A stretch of DNA of 64,000 nucleotides from Pilosibacter fragilis. GTDB taxonomy: Bacteria; Bacillota; Clostridia; Lachnospirales; Lachnospiraceae. The DNA is taken from positions 62,001 through 126,000 of the forward strand of contig NZ_JAVYJB010000004.1 of NCBI RefSeq assembly GCF_032490495.1. The letters are read 5' to 3'. Shown here one piece after another: positions 17,728 to 25,895 of this stretch (positions within the stretch are counted from its first letter, which is position 1; the number at the start of each line of letters is the position of its first letter). Below the pieces are notes generated by a model. It did not search any database. It was not told the origin of the DNA and worked only from the letters and a program-made list of their open reading frames with translations. The translations under genes and the position numbers were made by a program.

Positions 17728-18648
17728 ATGGGAATTGTAGTAATCGGAGATGTGTTTATAGATATTAAGGGGTATTCCCTGTCCCCTTATATTCCGCAGG
17801 GAAGAAATGCCGGAACTGTGATCCAGATCCACGGCGGCGTTGCGAGAAACGTGGCGGAGAACATCGCAAATATCGAGCTGAAACCGACATTTATCAGTGC
17901 GGTGGATGACAACGCCATGGGAGACGATGTGATCCAGAAGCTGAAACGCCATAAAGTCGAAACGAAGTATATGAAGAAGGTCAAGGACGGCATGGGAACA
18001 TGGCTGGCCGTCTTTGATCATGAGGGAGACGTGGTGGCATCCATCTCAAAGAGACCGGACCACAAGCCCATCGAGCAGATCTTAGATGAGCATGGGGACG
18101 AGATCTTTAAGGATGCGGACAGCATTGCGATCGAGATCGATACAGACAAGGAGATCGTGAAAAAGACCTTCATGTATGCGGAAAAGTATCACAAAGAGGT
18201 CTATGCGCTTGTATCCAATATGACGATCGCTGTGGAGAGAAGAGATTTTATCCGCAGAACTGCATGTTTTGTGTGCAATCAGCAGGAGGCGGGAATCCTG
18301 TTCTCGGAAGACTATGACCATATGACTCCGGCAGAGTTAGCGGCAATTCTTCCGGACCGGATCCGTTCCGCCAAGATCTCCCGCATGGTGGTCACCATGG
18401 GAGGAGACGGATCTGTCTTTGTTGATTCGGACGGGCACACCGGAATTTATCCGGGACGTAAGGTAGATATCGTGGACACGACGGGAGCCGGGGATGCGTT
18501 CTTTTCCGGCGTCTGCATCGGACTTACCTACGGCAAGACGCTGCAGGAGGCATGCAGAATCGGTACAAGACTTGCGGCAACGGTGATCTGCACGACAGAG
18601 AATATCTGTCCGAGATTCATGCCGGAAGAATTTGGACTTACGAGGTAA
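17728..18648 (+). CDS. PfkB-family carbohydrate or nucleoside kinase
   Basis: The 306-residue kinase of the ribokinase family has an N-terminal GDVFIDIKGYS, the GGVARNVAENIAN segment (PfkB signature 1) and DTTGAGDAFFSGV near 250-262 (signature 2, with the catalytic Asp). It phosphorylates a sugar or nucleoside in the cytoplasm. The exact substrate is open, but linkage to uridine kinase 5 bp downstream suggests nucleoside salvage; a pseudouridine kinase role is possible but unproven. AAAGGAG precedes the ATG. Confidence 0.88.
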   Translation: MGIVVIGDVFIDIKGYSLSPYIPQGRNAGTVIQIHGGVARNVAENIANIELKPTFISAVDDNAMGDDVIQKLKRHKVETKYMKKVKDGMGTWLAVFDHEGDVVASISKRPDHKPIEQILDEHGDEIFKDADSIAIEIDTDKEIVKKTFMYAEKYHKEVYALVSNMTIAVERRDFIRRTACFVCNQQEAGILFSEDYDHMTPAELAAILPDRIRSAKISRMVVTMGGDGSVFVDSDGHTGIYPGRKVDIVDTTGAGDAFFSGVCIGLTYGKTLQEACRIGTRLAATVICTTENICPRFMPEEFGLTR

Positions 18649-18653
18649 TCGAT

Positions 18654-19280
18654 ATGGAACCTATTATTATCGGAGTTGCCGGGGGGTCTGGCTCAGGAAA
18701 ATCGACATTTACGAACAGGCTCAGGCAGTACTTCGGGGATGATGTTGTCGTGATCTACCACGACAACTATTACCGCAGACAGGACGGGATCCCGTTTGAG
18801 CAGCGTGTGAAGGTCAACTATGACCATCCGGATTCCCTGGAGACAGATCTTTTGGTGGAGCACCTAAAGGAGCTGAAAGCCGGAAAGACCATCGAGTGTC
18901 CGGTCTACGACTACAGCCAGCACAACCGATCCAGCGAGATCATCAAGATCGAGCCGAGACCGATCATCCTCGTTGAGGGCATCCTGCTTCTCGCCGACGA
19001 GCGGATCCGTAGCCTCCTGGACATCAAAGTCTATGTGGAAGCCGACGCTGACGAGCGGATCCTCCGCCGCATCGTCCGCGACGTAGAGGAGCGCGGCCGC
19101 GACCTGAAAGGAATCATCACCCAGTACTTAACAACCGTAAAACCCATGCACTACATGTATGTAGAGCCCACGAGGGCTCTCGCCGATATCGTTATCAACA
19201 GCGGAAAGAACGATGTTGCGTTCGATCTGTTTGTTTCGAAGATCGGGCAGCTGCTGGAGAGTGCGGGGAATAAAATATGA
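18654..19280 (+). CDS. udk: Uridine kinase
   Basis: Udk phosphorylates uridine and cytidine in pyrimidine salvage. The 208-residue protein has P-loop GGSGSGKS (10-17), YHDNYYRRQDG, the NYDHPDS motif and the RRIVRDVEERGRD lid. The start at 18654 lies 5 bp after the pfkB stop, with GAGG at the end of that gene; the frame is open 102 bp upstream inside pfkB, but Udk proteins start as chosen here. Terminator follows. Confidence 0.95.
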   Translation: MEPIIIGVAGGSGSGKSTFTNRLRQYFGDDVVVIYHDNYYRRQDGIPFEQRVKVNYDHPDSLETDLLVEHLKELKAGKTIECPVYDYSQHNRSSEIIKIEPRPIILVEGILLLADERIRSLLDIKVYVEADADERILRRIVRDVEERGRDLKGIITQYLTTVKPMHYMYVEPTRALADIVINSGKNDVAFDLFVSKIGQLLESAGNKI

Positions 19281-19286
19281 ATATGT

Positions 19287-19335
19287 GAAGACCGCCTGTT
19301 GTCAGTGTTGTGCTGGTGATGGGCGGTCTTCTTTC
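19287..19335 (+). terminator. Intrinsic terminator of the pfkB-udk operon
   Basis: GAAGACCGCC pairs with GGCGGTCTTC, followed by TTTC. Confidence 0.75.
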
Positions 19336-19511
19336 GCTTTGCGCGGACGCACGAGCCAATTCTGCGTTGACGCACTGGCGCACAAAAATATTAAACCTTA
19401 CAACGATTGTACAGTTAATGTTTTTCCGCAGAATTTAACTGGAAAAGCATTTACAAATACGTTATACTGAGTCGGGTAAATTTTTAGAGATTTGAAAGGA
19501 TCACAACTATC

Positions 19512-20540
19512 ATGGAACCATTTTATTATAATCACATGGACAAAGAGCGACAGGCTGTTTACCGTGCCATGCAGCAGGGACTGTTAAGCCTTGCTGACTC
19601 TTTCCAGATCCCCCGGATCGACGGTCACGCCTTAAGCGATATTTTTTTTGAGCTCCGCCTTGACCACCCGGAGATTTTCTGGGTGTCCAGCTTTAAATAC
19701 CGGTATTTCGCGGATTCCCCGAATCTGATCTTCATCCCGGAATACCTTTTTGAGAAGAGCAAAATCAAAGACCACCAGAAAGCCATGAATGCCCGGGTGG
19801 AAAAGCTCGCAAGACCGGCGGCAAAGCTCCCGGAGCTGGAAAAGGAAAAGTATATCCACGATTTTATCTGTGAGAATATCCACTACGATAAACTGAAAAA
19901 GCCCTATTCCCATGAAATTATCGGACCGTTGGGTCATGGTGTCGGCGTCTGCGAGGGGATCGCAAAGTCGGTCAAGATCCTCTGCGACGCGCTTGGAATC
20001 TGGTGTATGATCGCCTTATGCGGAAACAATCCGGAAAAAGGGATCAAGTACCGCCATACATGGAATATCGTGAAGATCGGTAAGACTTGCTATCACCTGG
20101 ATGCCACCTTCGACAACAGCCTTGGAAAATGCGTTGAGACCGGCGGTGAGATCCGCTACGACTACTTCAATCTGGACGATAAGGCGGTCTTCCGCGACCA
20201 TGAGCCGTTGATCGCCCCCGCCCCGGCCTGTACGGACGGTGATCACTTTTACTATAAAGAGAAAAAACTTTCCTTCACAAAGACGGAGGAAGTTTACAAG
20301 CGCTCCCTGCAGACTGCAAAGAAGAATAAAACACTTACATTCCACTGGCGCGGCGGCTACCTGACCCGTGAGGTTCTGAAAGAACTCATTGAACTTATCG
20401 AAAAAGCCGGAGCCGAGCAGAACAAGACCGCTCATATCCAGCTCAACTGGCCTCAGGCAGTTCTGCGGATCCATTATACGGATGAAAGATCCCAGGCTGT
20501 CGTCACCATGGAAGAAGCCAATGAGGGGGAAGAGTCCTGA
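19512..20540 (+). CDS. Transglutaminase-like cysteine peptidase-fold protein
   Basis: The 342-residue protein has a transglutaminase core near 105-205 with a complete triad: Cys147 in GVGVCEGIAKS, His182 in RHTWNIV and Asp197 in YHLDATFD. No signal peptide or membrane segment is visible, so it is likely cytoplasmic. An unassigned region of about 100 residues precedes the core and about 130 follow it. Such proteins act as peptidases or crosslinkers, and the substrate is unknown. GAAAGGA precedes the ATG. The gene stands alone. Confidence 0.82.
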   Translation: MEPFYYNHMDKERQAVYRAMQQGLLSLADSFQIPRIDGHALSDIFFELRLDHPEIFWVSSFKYRYFADSPNLIFIPEYLFEKSKIKDHQKAMNARVEKLARPAAKLPELEKEKYIHDFICENIHYDKLKKPYSHEIIGPLGHGVGVCEGIAKSVKILCDALGIWCMIALCGNNPEKGIKYRHTWNIVKIGKTCYHLDATFDNSLGKCVETGGEIRYDYFNLDDKAVFRDHEPLIAPAPACTDGDHFYYKEKKLSFTKTEEVYKRSLQTAKKNKTLTFHWRGGYLTREVLKELIELIEKAGAEQNKTAHIQLNWPQAVLRIHYTDERSQAVVTMEEANEGEES

Positions 20541-20648
20541 TCTCGTTACTCCACATAGATAAGGATTTCCGAACTGAAAAGCCTGCATGCTGCAGCGGAG
20601 GCATCCGGCACTGACGATCCAGAACGAAAAAAGAACATATAAATTTTC

Positions 20649-20677
20649 GACAGCATATTTACATGCTGTCTTTTTTT
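20649..20677 (+). terminator. Intrinsic terminator of the transglutaminase-like gene
   Basis: GACAGCAT pairs with ATGCTGTC, followed by seven T. The promoter of the next gene overlaps it. Confidence 0.85.
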
Positions 20678-20686
20678 GCTTATAAT
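20658..20686 (+). promoter_or_regulatory. Promoter of the nucleobase permease gene
   Basis: TTTACA (20658-20663), 17 bases, TATAAT (20681-20686). The -35 is in the loop of the preceding terminator. The leader is about 130 bases with a CTGTC/GACAG-closed stem-loop (near 20728-20761). I do not see the conserved core of the purine riboswitch. Confidence 0.75.
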
Positions 20687-20823
20687 GACGGTACAAAAAA
20701 TAATCACTGTTAATAAGTGAACCTGTCGATGGCAATCGTGCCGGAATTCAGATGGGACAGTGGAAAATTACGGCTGTACATACACAGGCAGCTGAAAAAA
20801 TTTACATCAGGGGAGAAAAACGT

Positions 20824-22221
20824 ATGGGAAAAGAAAAGATAACGGATCAGGCGATGTATGATTTCTATGGAAAAATGCCGTTGAAACGTGCGATTCCACT
20901 TGGACTCCAGCATGTATTGGCGATGTTTGTCGGAAACCTGACCCCGCTTCTTATTATCTGCGGCGCATGCGGAATCAGTGGAAGCGAGGAGTTCGCCCAT
21001 CTTCAGGTCTGTCTTTTACAGAACGCGATGTTTGTAGCGGGAGTTGTGACTCTGGTCCAGCTCTATGCGATTGGTCCGATCGGAGGTAAAGTTCCGATCA
21101 TCATGGGAACCAGCTCCGGTTTTATCGGAGTTTTCAAGAGTGTGGCGGACACTATGGGCGGCGGACTCGCCACCTATGGCGCGATCATGGGAGCGTCAAT
21201 TCTCGGCGGTCTTTTTGAGAGTGTTCTCGGATTCTTTATCAAGCCGCTGCGTAAATTTTTCCCGGCAGTTGTAACGGGAACGGTTGTATTGTCCATCGGA
21301 CTGTCCCTGATCTCCGTAGGGATCAATTCTTTCGGCGGCGGAAGCGGCGCGAAGGACTTTGGCTCTATGGAGAACCTTCTCCTGGCGATCTTTGTCCTTG
21401 TGGTGATCCTTACTGTGAAACACTGGACCAACGGAATGGCAAGCAACTCCGCAATTCTCATCGGAATCATTGCGGGATATATTGCGGCATTTGTTATGAG
21501 CCTGGTTCTTCCGACAACGGGAATCACGGCAGACGGAGCCGAGTACACGAAAGCATGGGTACTGAACTGGGATAAAGTCGCCCAGGCAAGCTGGATCAGC
21601 ATTCCGGAATTTCTTCCGGTGAAGCCGGTGTTTGATGCCCGTGCCATCGCGCCGATCCTCATCATGTTTATCGTAACAGCTGTTGAGACGGTCGGAGATA
21701 TCTCCGGTGTTATTGAAGGCGGAATGAACCGTGAGGCGACAGACAAGGAGCTTTCCGGCGGCGTGATCTGCGACGGTATCGGATCTTCTTTCGCGGCACT
21801 GTTTGGAATTCTTCCGAATACCTCCTTCAGCCAGAACGTCGGACTGGTTACGATGACAAAAGTAGTGAACCGTACCGCTCTCGCGACAGGCGCAGTATTC
21901 CTGATCCTCTGCGGTCTTGTTCCGAAGCTGGGCGCCATCGTTTCTATTATGCCGCAGGCTGTTCTCGGCGGCGCAGCCGTTATGATGTTCTCATCCATCG
22001 TGATCAGCGGAATCCAGCTGGTCACAAAGGAGAAGATGACAGCGAAGAACCTGACTATCGTTTCTGTAGCGCTTGGAGTTGGTTATGGAATGGGAGCGAA
22101 CACGGCAATCTTAGCTCAGACCCCGCAGGCGATCCAGCTGATCTTCGGCGGTTCCGGAATTGTTCCGGCGGCTATGGTTGCAATTTTGTTGAATATTGTG
22201 CTTCCAAATGATAAAAAATGA
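20824..22221 (+). CDS. NCS2-family xanthine/uracil permease
   Basis: The 465-residue membrane protein has 12-14 predicted helices and starts MGKEKITDQAMYDFYGKMP. It shows the NAT/NCS2 signature QNVGLVTMTKV near 345-355 and a conserved ETVGDISGV. The family carries nucleobases with protons. The neighbouring xanthine-dehydrogenase-type genes suggest a purine such as xanthine or urate. The start at 20824 is preceded by CAGGGGAG; the frame is open 24 codons upstream without an SD. A bidirectional terminator separates it from the convergent mobA-like gene. Confidence 0.9.
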   Translation: MGKEKITDQAMYDFYGKMPLKRAIPLGLQHVLAMFVGNLTPLLIICGACGISGSEEFAHLQVCLLQNAMFVAGVVTLVQLYAIGPIGGKVPIIMGTSSGFIGVFKSVADTMGGGLATYGAIMGASILGGLFESVLGFFIKPLRKFFPAVVTGTVVLSIGLSLISVGINSFGGGSGAKDFGSMENLLLAIFVLVVILTVKHWTNGMASNSAILIGIIAGYIAAFVMSLVLPTTGITADGAEYTKAWVLNWDKVAQASWISIPEFLPVKPVFDARAIAPILIMFIVTAVETVGDISGVIEGGMNREATDKELSGGVICDGIGSSFAALFGILPNTSFSQNVGLVTMTKVVNRTALATGAVFLILCGLVPKLGAIVSIMPQAVLGGAAVMMFSSIVISGIQLVTKEKMTAKNLTIVSVALGVGYGMGANTAILAQTPQAIQLIFGGSGIVPAAMVAILLNIVLPNDKK

Positions 22222-22323
22222 TGGGATTTGCGCTGAACGTTTATAAAATACTTGAAATCGTTAAAATGACCCGATCAAGTACGTTGAAAATTTTTTGATA
22301 AGAAATCTGTGCGCAGGGTTAAT

Positions 22324-22387
22324 AAAAAAGCGGAATTTATCCGGGCGATACCGAGGTGTCGCTTACCGGTTAAATTCCGCTTTTTTT
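22324..22387. terminator. Bidirectional terminator between convergent permease and mobA-like genes
   Basis: AAAAAAGCGGAATTTA (22324-22339) pairs with TAAATTCCGCTTTTTTT (22371-22387), with CCGG/CCGG inside. It overlaps the last codons of the minus-strand gene. Confidence 0.92.
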
Positions 22388-23670
22388 AGTTGCTCCAGTT
22401 CTGCCGGGGTGTCCGCGTCAGCGAGTTCCAGAGGATCACCTGCGGGGAAATACCGGACAACGTCGGGATATTTTTTCAGCAGAACATTGCCGCCGTGATT
22501 GTCCGGGAGTGTGAGAAGCTCCTCAAAATATCGGTTCCCGAAAAGAATTGGGTTTCCAGGAATTATAGAATCATCCTCAGCGATAGCTGCCAGGCGGAAA
22601 ATCGGAGAGGCAGTTTGATAATACTGAGAAAATGTTATTACCATAGCTTCAAGTGTCTCTTTTGTTAACAGCGGCTGATCCCCCAGCGCAAACATACACC
22701 CCGCAAGTTCCGGATATTCCTTCAATAAGGCAGACAGTCCAAGAAGGACCGTGTGATTTCTGTAGGGCATTGCATGCAGAAGGACCGGAATCTTTCGCTC
22801 TCGACAAAATGCTTCAACTTCCCTGGATCTCGTCACAACGATCCGGGCAGCAAAAAGTGCACCGTCGGTGGCGGATAAGATCCGGTAGATCATTGGCTTT
22901 CCATTGAAATCTGCCATAAGTTTATTGGAACCAAATCTTTTTCCAAGCCCGGACGCCATGATCACGCATCCGATGGGCAGAAGCGGATGATCCAGGTCGT
23001 AAAGGAACACGTCGTTCCGTGCCCTCAGTGCATCGAGAAACGGTGTGGATTGGCTGCGGAGAACAGCGATGACCTGTTTCTGGTCAAAAAGACGGAAAAC
23101 AGCATCGCAGAATTCCGGGCAGGAGCTTTCCAGATAGCCGAGTTCGTCGATTACCGCCCATTGGGAAGCGGACTCAATGGAGCGGGTTATAGAAGTGATG
23201 CCGAGCCCAAGGAAGCCATCCATAGCCGGTGTCATTTGGTTGCCGGATCGTTGAGCATCAGGATGCGCAGAATCAGCAGTACAAGCTTTTTGTACAAAAC
23301 TATCTGCAGGGAAATTTGGAACAGCGAAGGACTTAGGTGGATGGCAGGATCCGATTCTCGCAGTTTCACCAGTAAGATTATCTGTCAATTCCACACGGTC
23401 GCGCGGAAACGCCTGCGTTGTAAATCCTGGAAATGGTCCTAAATCAGAAAAGTACGGCAGTGCCAGAATTTCTCTCAGCAGCGTGCTCTTCCCGATTCCC
23501 CGGCTGCCAGTTATGACCAAATGCCGTTTTTTATGAATACCTGCAGCTGCCGCTGTTTCAGACACAAATTTATTCCCCGTCTTCTCCCCCATCTGCATAT
23601 TTAGAAAAGATCTGAGTATAGAGCCCGCGGCTGCTCTGAATACAGGCGTCACGGTAGGTTTCATAGTCAT
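22363..23670 (-). CDS. Fusion of a P-loop NTPase and a MobA/MocA-like molybdopterin nucleotidyltransferase
   Basis: In this 435-residue fusion, residues about 45-225 form a P-loop NTPase (GSRGIGKST at 55-63, Walker-B-like WAVIDELGY at 171-179), resembling THEP1-type nucleoside triphosphatases. Residues 233-435 form a MobA-like domain (CVIMASGLGKRFGSNKL, then ALGDQPLL). That domain attaches GMP or CMP to molybdopterin, and CMP is expected for xanthine-dehydrogenase-type enzymes. AGGAG seven bases before the ATG at 23670 fixes the start and creates a 101-bp overlap with the modE-like gene. The NTPase role is unknown. Confidence 0.83.
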   Translation of the reverse strand: MTMKPTVTPVFRAAAGSILRSFLNMQMGEKTGNKFVSETAAAAGIHKKRHLVITGSRGIGKSTLLREILALPYFSDLGPFPGFTTQAFPRDRVELTDNLTGETARIGSCHPPKSFAVPNFPADSFVQKACTADSAHPDAQRSGNQMTPAMDGFLGLGITSITRSIESASQWAVIDELGYLESSCPEFCDAVFRLFDQKQVIAVLRSQSTPFLDALRARNDVFLYDLDHPLLPIGCVIMASGLGKRFGSNKLMADFNGKPMIYRILSATDGALFAARIVVTRSREVEAFCRERKIPVLLHAMPYRNHTVLLGLSALLKEYPELAGCMFALGDQPLLTKETLEAMVITFSQYYQTASPIFRLAAIAEDDSIIPGNPILFGNRYFEELLTLPDNHGGNVLLKKYPDVVRYFPAGDPLELADADTPAELEQLKKAEFNR

Positions 23671-23932
23671 GTAAAAACTCCTTTGCTTTCGGCGTCAGGA
23701 CACTTCCTCCGCCGCCTTTTCCGCCGATCCGGCGGGCCGTGAGCGGAAAACCGAGATTCTTTTCAGCTCGCCTCGTGATGGCAAGTGCCTTCGTATACGC
23801 CATCCCCATAGACATCGCCGCCGCCCGCAGCGAACCGGTCTCCTCGATCAGATGGAGCAGACGGCAGGGACCTTCACCAAAGAATCGGAGGTGGTCATCG
23901 TCGCAGAGAAAAACTCGGATGTCGGATATCAT
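23570..23932 (-). CDS. ModE-type molybdate-responsive regulator (DNA-binding domain only)
   Basis: The 120-residue protein has a LysR-like winged helix near 20-60 (GSLRAAAMSMGMAYTKALAI). The ModE signature GGKGGGGSVLTPKAKEFL lies near 70-88. It lacks the MOP/TOBE molybdate-binding domains of E. coli ModE, so it either senses metal differently or relies on a separate Mop protein. Start ATG at 23932 with AAGG nine bases upstream; GTG at 23941 is also open but has no proper SD. Its end overlaps the next gene by 101 bp. Confidence 0.88.
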   Translation of the reverse strand: MISDIRVFLCDDDHLRFFGEGPCRLLHLIEETGSLRAAAMSMGMAYTKALAITRRAEKNLGFPLTARRIGGKGGGGSVLTPKAKEFLHDYETYRDACIQSSRGLYTQIFSKYADGGEDGE

Positions 23933-23972
23933 GGAGAACACCTTCTTTCAAGAATTATTATGATCATAATAT

Positions 23973-23999
23973 GTGACTGTGAGGATACTGAACAGTTAC
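23973..23999. repeat. Solo end of family A
   Basis: GTGACTGTGAGGATACTGAACAGTTAC-type sequence nearly identical to 17480-17506, located between the ABC ATPase gene and the modE-like gene. Confidence 0.55.
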
Positions 24000-24074
24000 C
24001 ATAATATCATAAATGCCAATCTGGAAACAGTAAAATTATTCAGCACTGCGGGAGAAAGATCCGCAGCAGAATCA

Positions 24075-24878
24075 TTACAGAAGGGGAAGCAGGATGAGCC
24101 GCTTATGGTTCGAGATTTCCGGATCCGCAACAGCAACAAGTCTTACCGCCCCATAAATTTCAGAAAACGCCTTTTCCATATCATGGACAGAGTCAGTTTT
24201 TGGCTGCAGCGTGCAGATCAGGCGGCCATCTTTTAAAAGCATCAGCGTGTCACAGCAGGCAAGCGCCAGAACCGGGTCATGAAGGCAGATCAGACCAGCT
24301 TTTCCAGGACGCCCATGCACTAATTCCATGATCATCCGCACCATCCGGTACTTATTTCCGAGATCCAGCGAGTTGTCCGGCTCGTCGAAGAGCAGTAGCT
24401 TCGTGTCTTCCACCAGCGTCCGGGCCAGGATCACAAGCTGCTTTTCTCCACCGCTGAGCGTCAGATAATCCCGGTCTGCGAGACCAGCCATCCCGACCTG
24501 TTCCAGAGCCCGGAGTGCCGCCGCTCTCATATCCGTGGACGGCTGGCTGAGCAGCTTTAATTTTGGATAAAATCCCATCAGCACCACATCTATGGCACTC
24601 ATGGAGATCGAGATCCCGCTCTGCTGCGGAATATAGCTGACCCGCCGTGCCAGTTCCTTTGAACGCAGTCCGGCGAGCTCAGCACCTTCAAGAAAAACAT
24701 GCCCGTCATGGGGCAATTCCCCGCAGATGGCCCGGAGAAGTGTGGTCTTTCCACCTCCGTTTGGCCCCAGAAGTCCGATCACACGCCCTGGTGTGTCAAC
24801 AGAAAAGGAGACATGATCCAGGATCTGCCGTCCGCCGAGACAGAGGGAGATATCCTGAACAGAAAAAAAATCAGCCAT
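24075..24878 (-). CDS. ABC transporter ATPase, FecE/MolC-like
   Basis: The 267-residue ATPase has Walker A GPNGGGKT, signature LSGGEKQLVILA, Walker B LLLFDEPDNSLD and the H-loop at CLHDPVLAL. It powers the permease encoded immediately upstream; GGAGGAG within the end of the permease gene serves as its SD (6-bp gap). FecBCD-like systems usually import siderophores or cobalamin, but the related MolBCA type imports molybdate or tungstate, which fits the neighbours here. Confidence 0.88.
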   Translation of the reverse strand: MADFFSVQDISLCLGGRQILDHVSFSVDTPGRVIGLLGPNGGGKTTLLRAICGELPHDGHVFLEGAELAGLRSKELARRVSYIPQQSGISISMSAIDVVLMGFYPKLKLLSQPSTDMRAAALRALEQVGMAGLADRDYLTLSGGEKQLVILARTLVEDTKLLLFDEPDNSLDLGNKYRMVRMIMELVHGRPGKAGLICLHDPVLALACCDTLMLLKDGRLICTLQPKTDSVHDMEKAFSEIYGAVRLVAVADPEISNHKRLILLPLL

Positions 24879-24884
24879 TTTGAC

Positions 24885-25895
24885 TCAGCTCCTCCTTTCC
24901 GAGAGAATCAGATAGATCAAAAACGGTGCACCGAGAAGCGATGTGAAGATACTCACAGGCAATTCCACCGCAGTCAGGGACTTCGCCAATACGTCCGCAG
25001 TGAGCAGCAGGACACTTCCGATGATCCCGCTCAAAAGACAGGATGACCGCCTGTTGTGCCCGGTGAGAAGTCTCGCCGTGTGCGGGGCGAGAAGACCGAT
25101 AAAACTGATAAGCCCCGTGACGCTGACTGCGGCAGCCACCGTGAGTGTCGCGAGGAAAAGCACGAAAAACCTGGTCTTCTGGACAGAGACACCCAGCATT
25201 CGTGCCTCGTCCTCCTGCACCGACAGCGCCAGTATATGGCGGTGGAGCAGGAAAATAACGGCGGAGCTAAACAGAATGATCACAACAGGGAACGGGATCT
25301 TCGAGGCAGTGACGCCCGCAAGACTTCCCATGATCCAGTATTCGATGGAAGCCAGCTGTTTTTCCGGGTCAGCCATGAGCTTCAGCACCATGAGAAATGT
25401 CTGCGCCAGGGAGTGGACCGCGATCCCCGCGAGAACAATGGAAGAGTGTTCCTTTACTGGGGAAAGGGCGGTGAGTCCAAGGGACAGACAAACTGCGAGA
25501 AGTCCGCCGACAAACGCGAAGACCGTGGTGGACGGCGATGCAGCGGAGGTAAAAAGGATTGCGAAGGCGGCACCTGCGCTGGCACCGGAAGAGACGCCGA
25601 TGATATCGGGGGACGCCAGCGGGTTCCGGAAGACCGTCTGGTAGACGAACCCGGCCACACCGAGGCCAAAGCCGCCGACGAGTCCCATGAGGGCGCGGGG
25701 CAGGCGGAGTATGGTAAAAGTGCGGACCGCCATTGGTTCCCCTGCGCAAAGATCCGCCAGGGAGATCGGGTACTTTCCGGTAGTCAGTGCTGAAACAAAG
25801 GCGATGACAAGAAATGTCATCGCCAGAGTTAAAATTGCCATTGTCCGGTTGGAATCAGTTTGCGCTTTCCGGAGTGAAGCCATAGAATGTTTCAT
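24885..25895 (-). CDS. ABC transporter permease, FecCD/BtuC/MolB-like
   Basis: The 336-residue permease has about ten hydrophobic helices and family motifs LPRALMGLVGGFGLGVAGFVYQTVFRNPLAS-type (GLAG-like entry loop then RNPLASPDIIG), and GLISFIGLLAPHTARLL. It pairs with the binding protein encoded upstream and the ATPase downstream. The chosen ATG at 25895 overlaps the binding protein gene by 41 bp and has only a weak SD; ATGs at 25883 and 25841 are alternatives. Substrate inferred as molybdate or tungstate from context. Confidence 0.88.
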   Translation of the reverse strand: MKHSMASLRKAQTDSNRTMAILTLAMTFLVIAFVSALTTGKYPISLADLCAGEPMAVRTFTILRLPRALMGLVGGFGLGVAGFVYQTVFRNPLASPDIIGVSSGASAGAAFAILFTSAASPSTTVFAFVGGLLAVCLSLGLTALSPVKEHSSIVLAGIAVHSLAQTFLMVLKLMADPEKQLASIEYWIMGSLAGVTASKIPFPVVIILFSSAVIFLLHRHILALSVQEDEARMLGVSVQKTRFFVLFLATLTVAAAVSVTGLISFIGLLAPHTARLLTGHNRRSSCLLSGIIGSVLLLTADVLAKSLTAVELPVSIFTSLLGAPFLIYLILSERRS

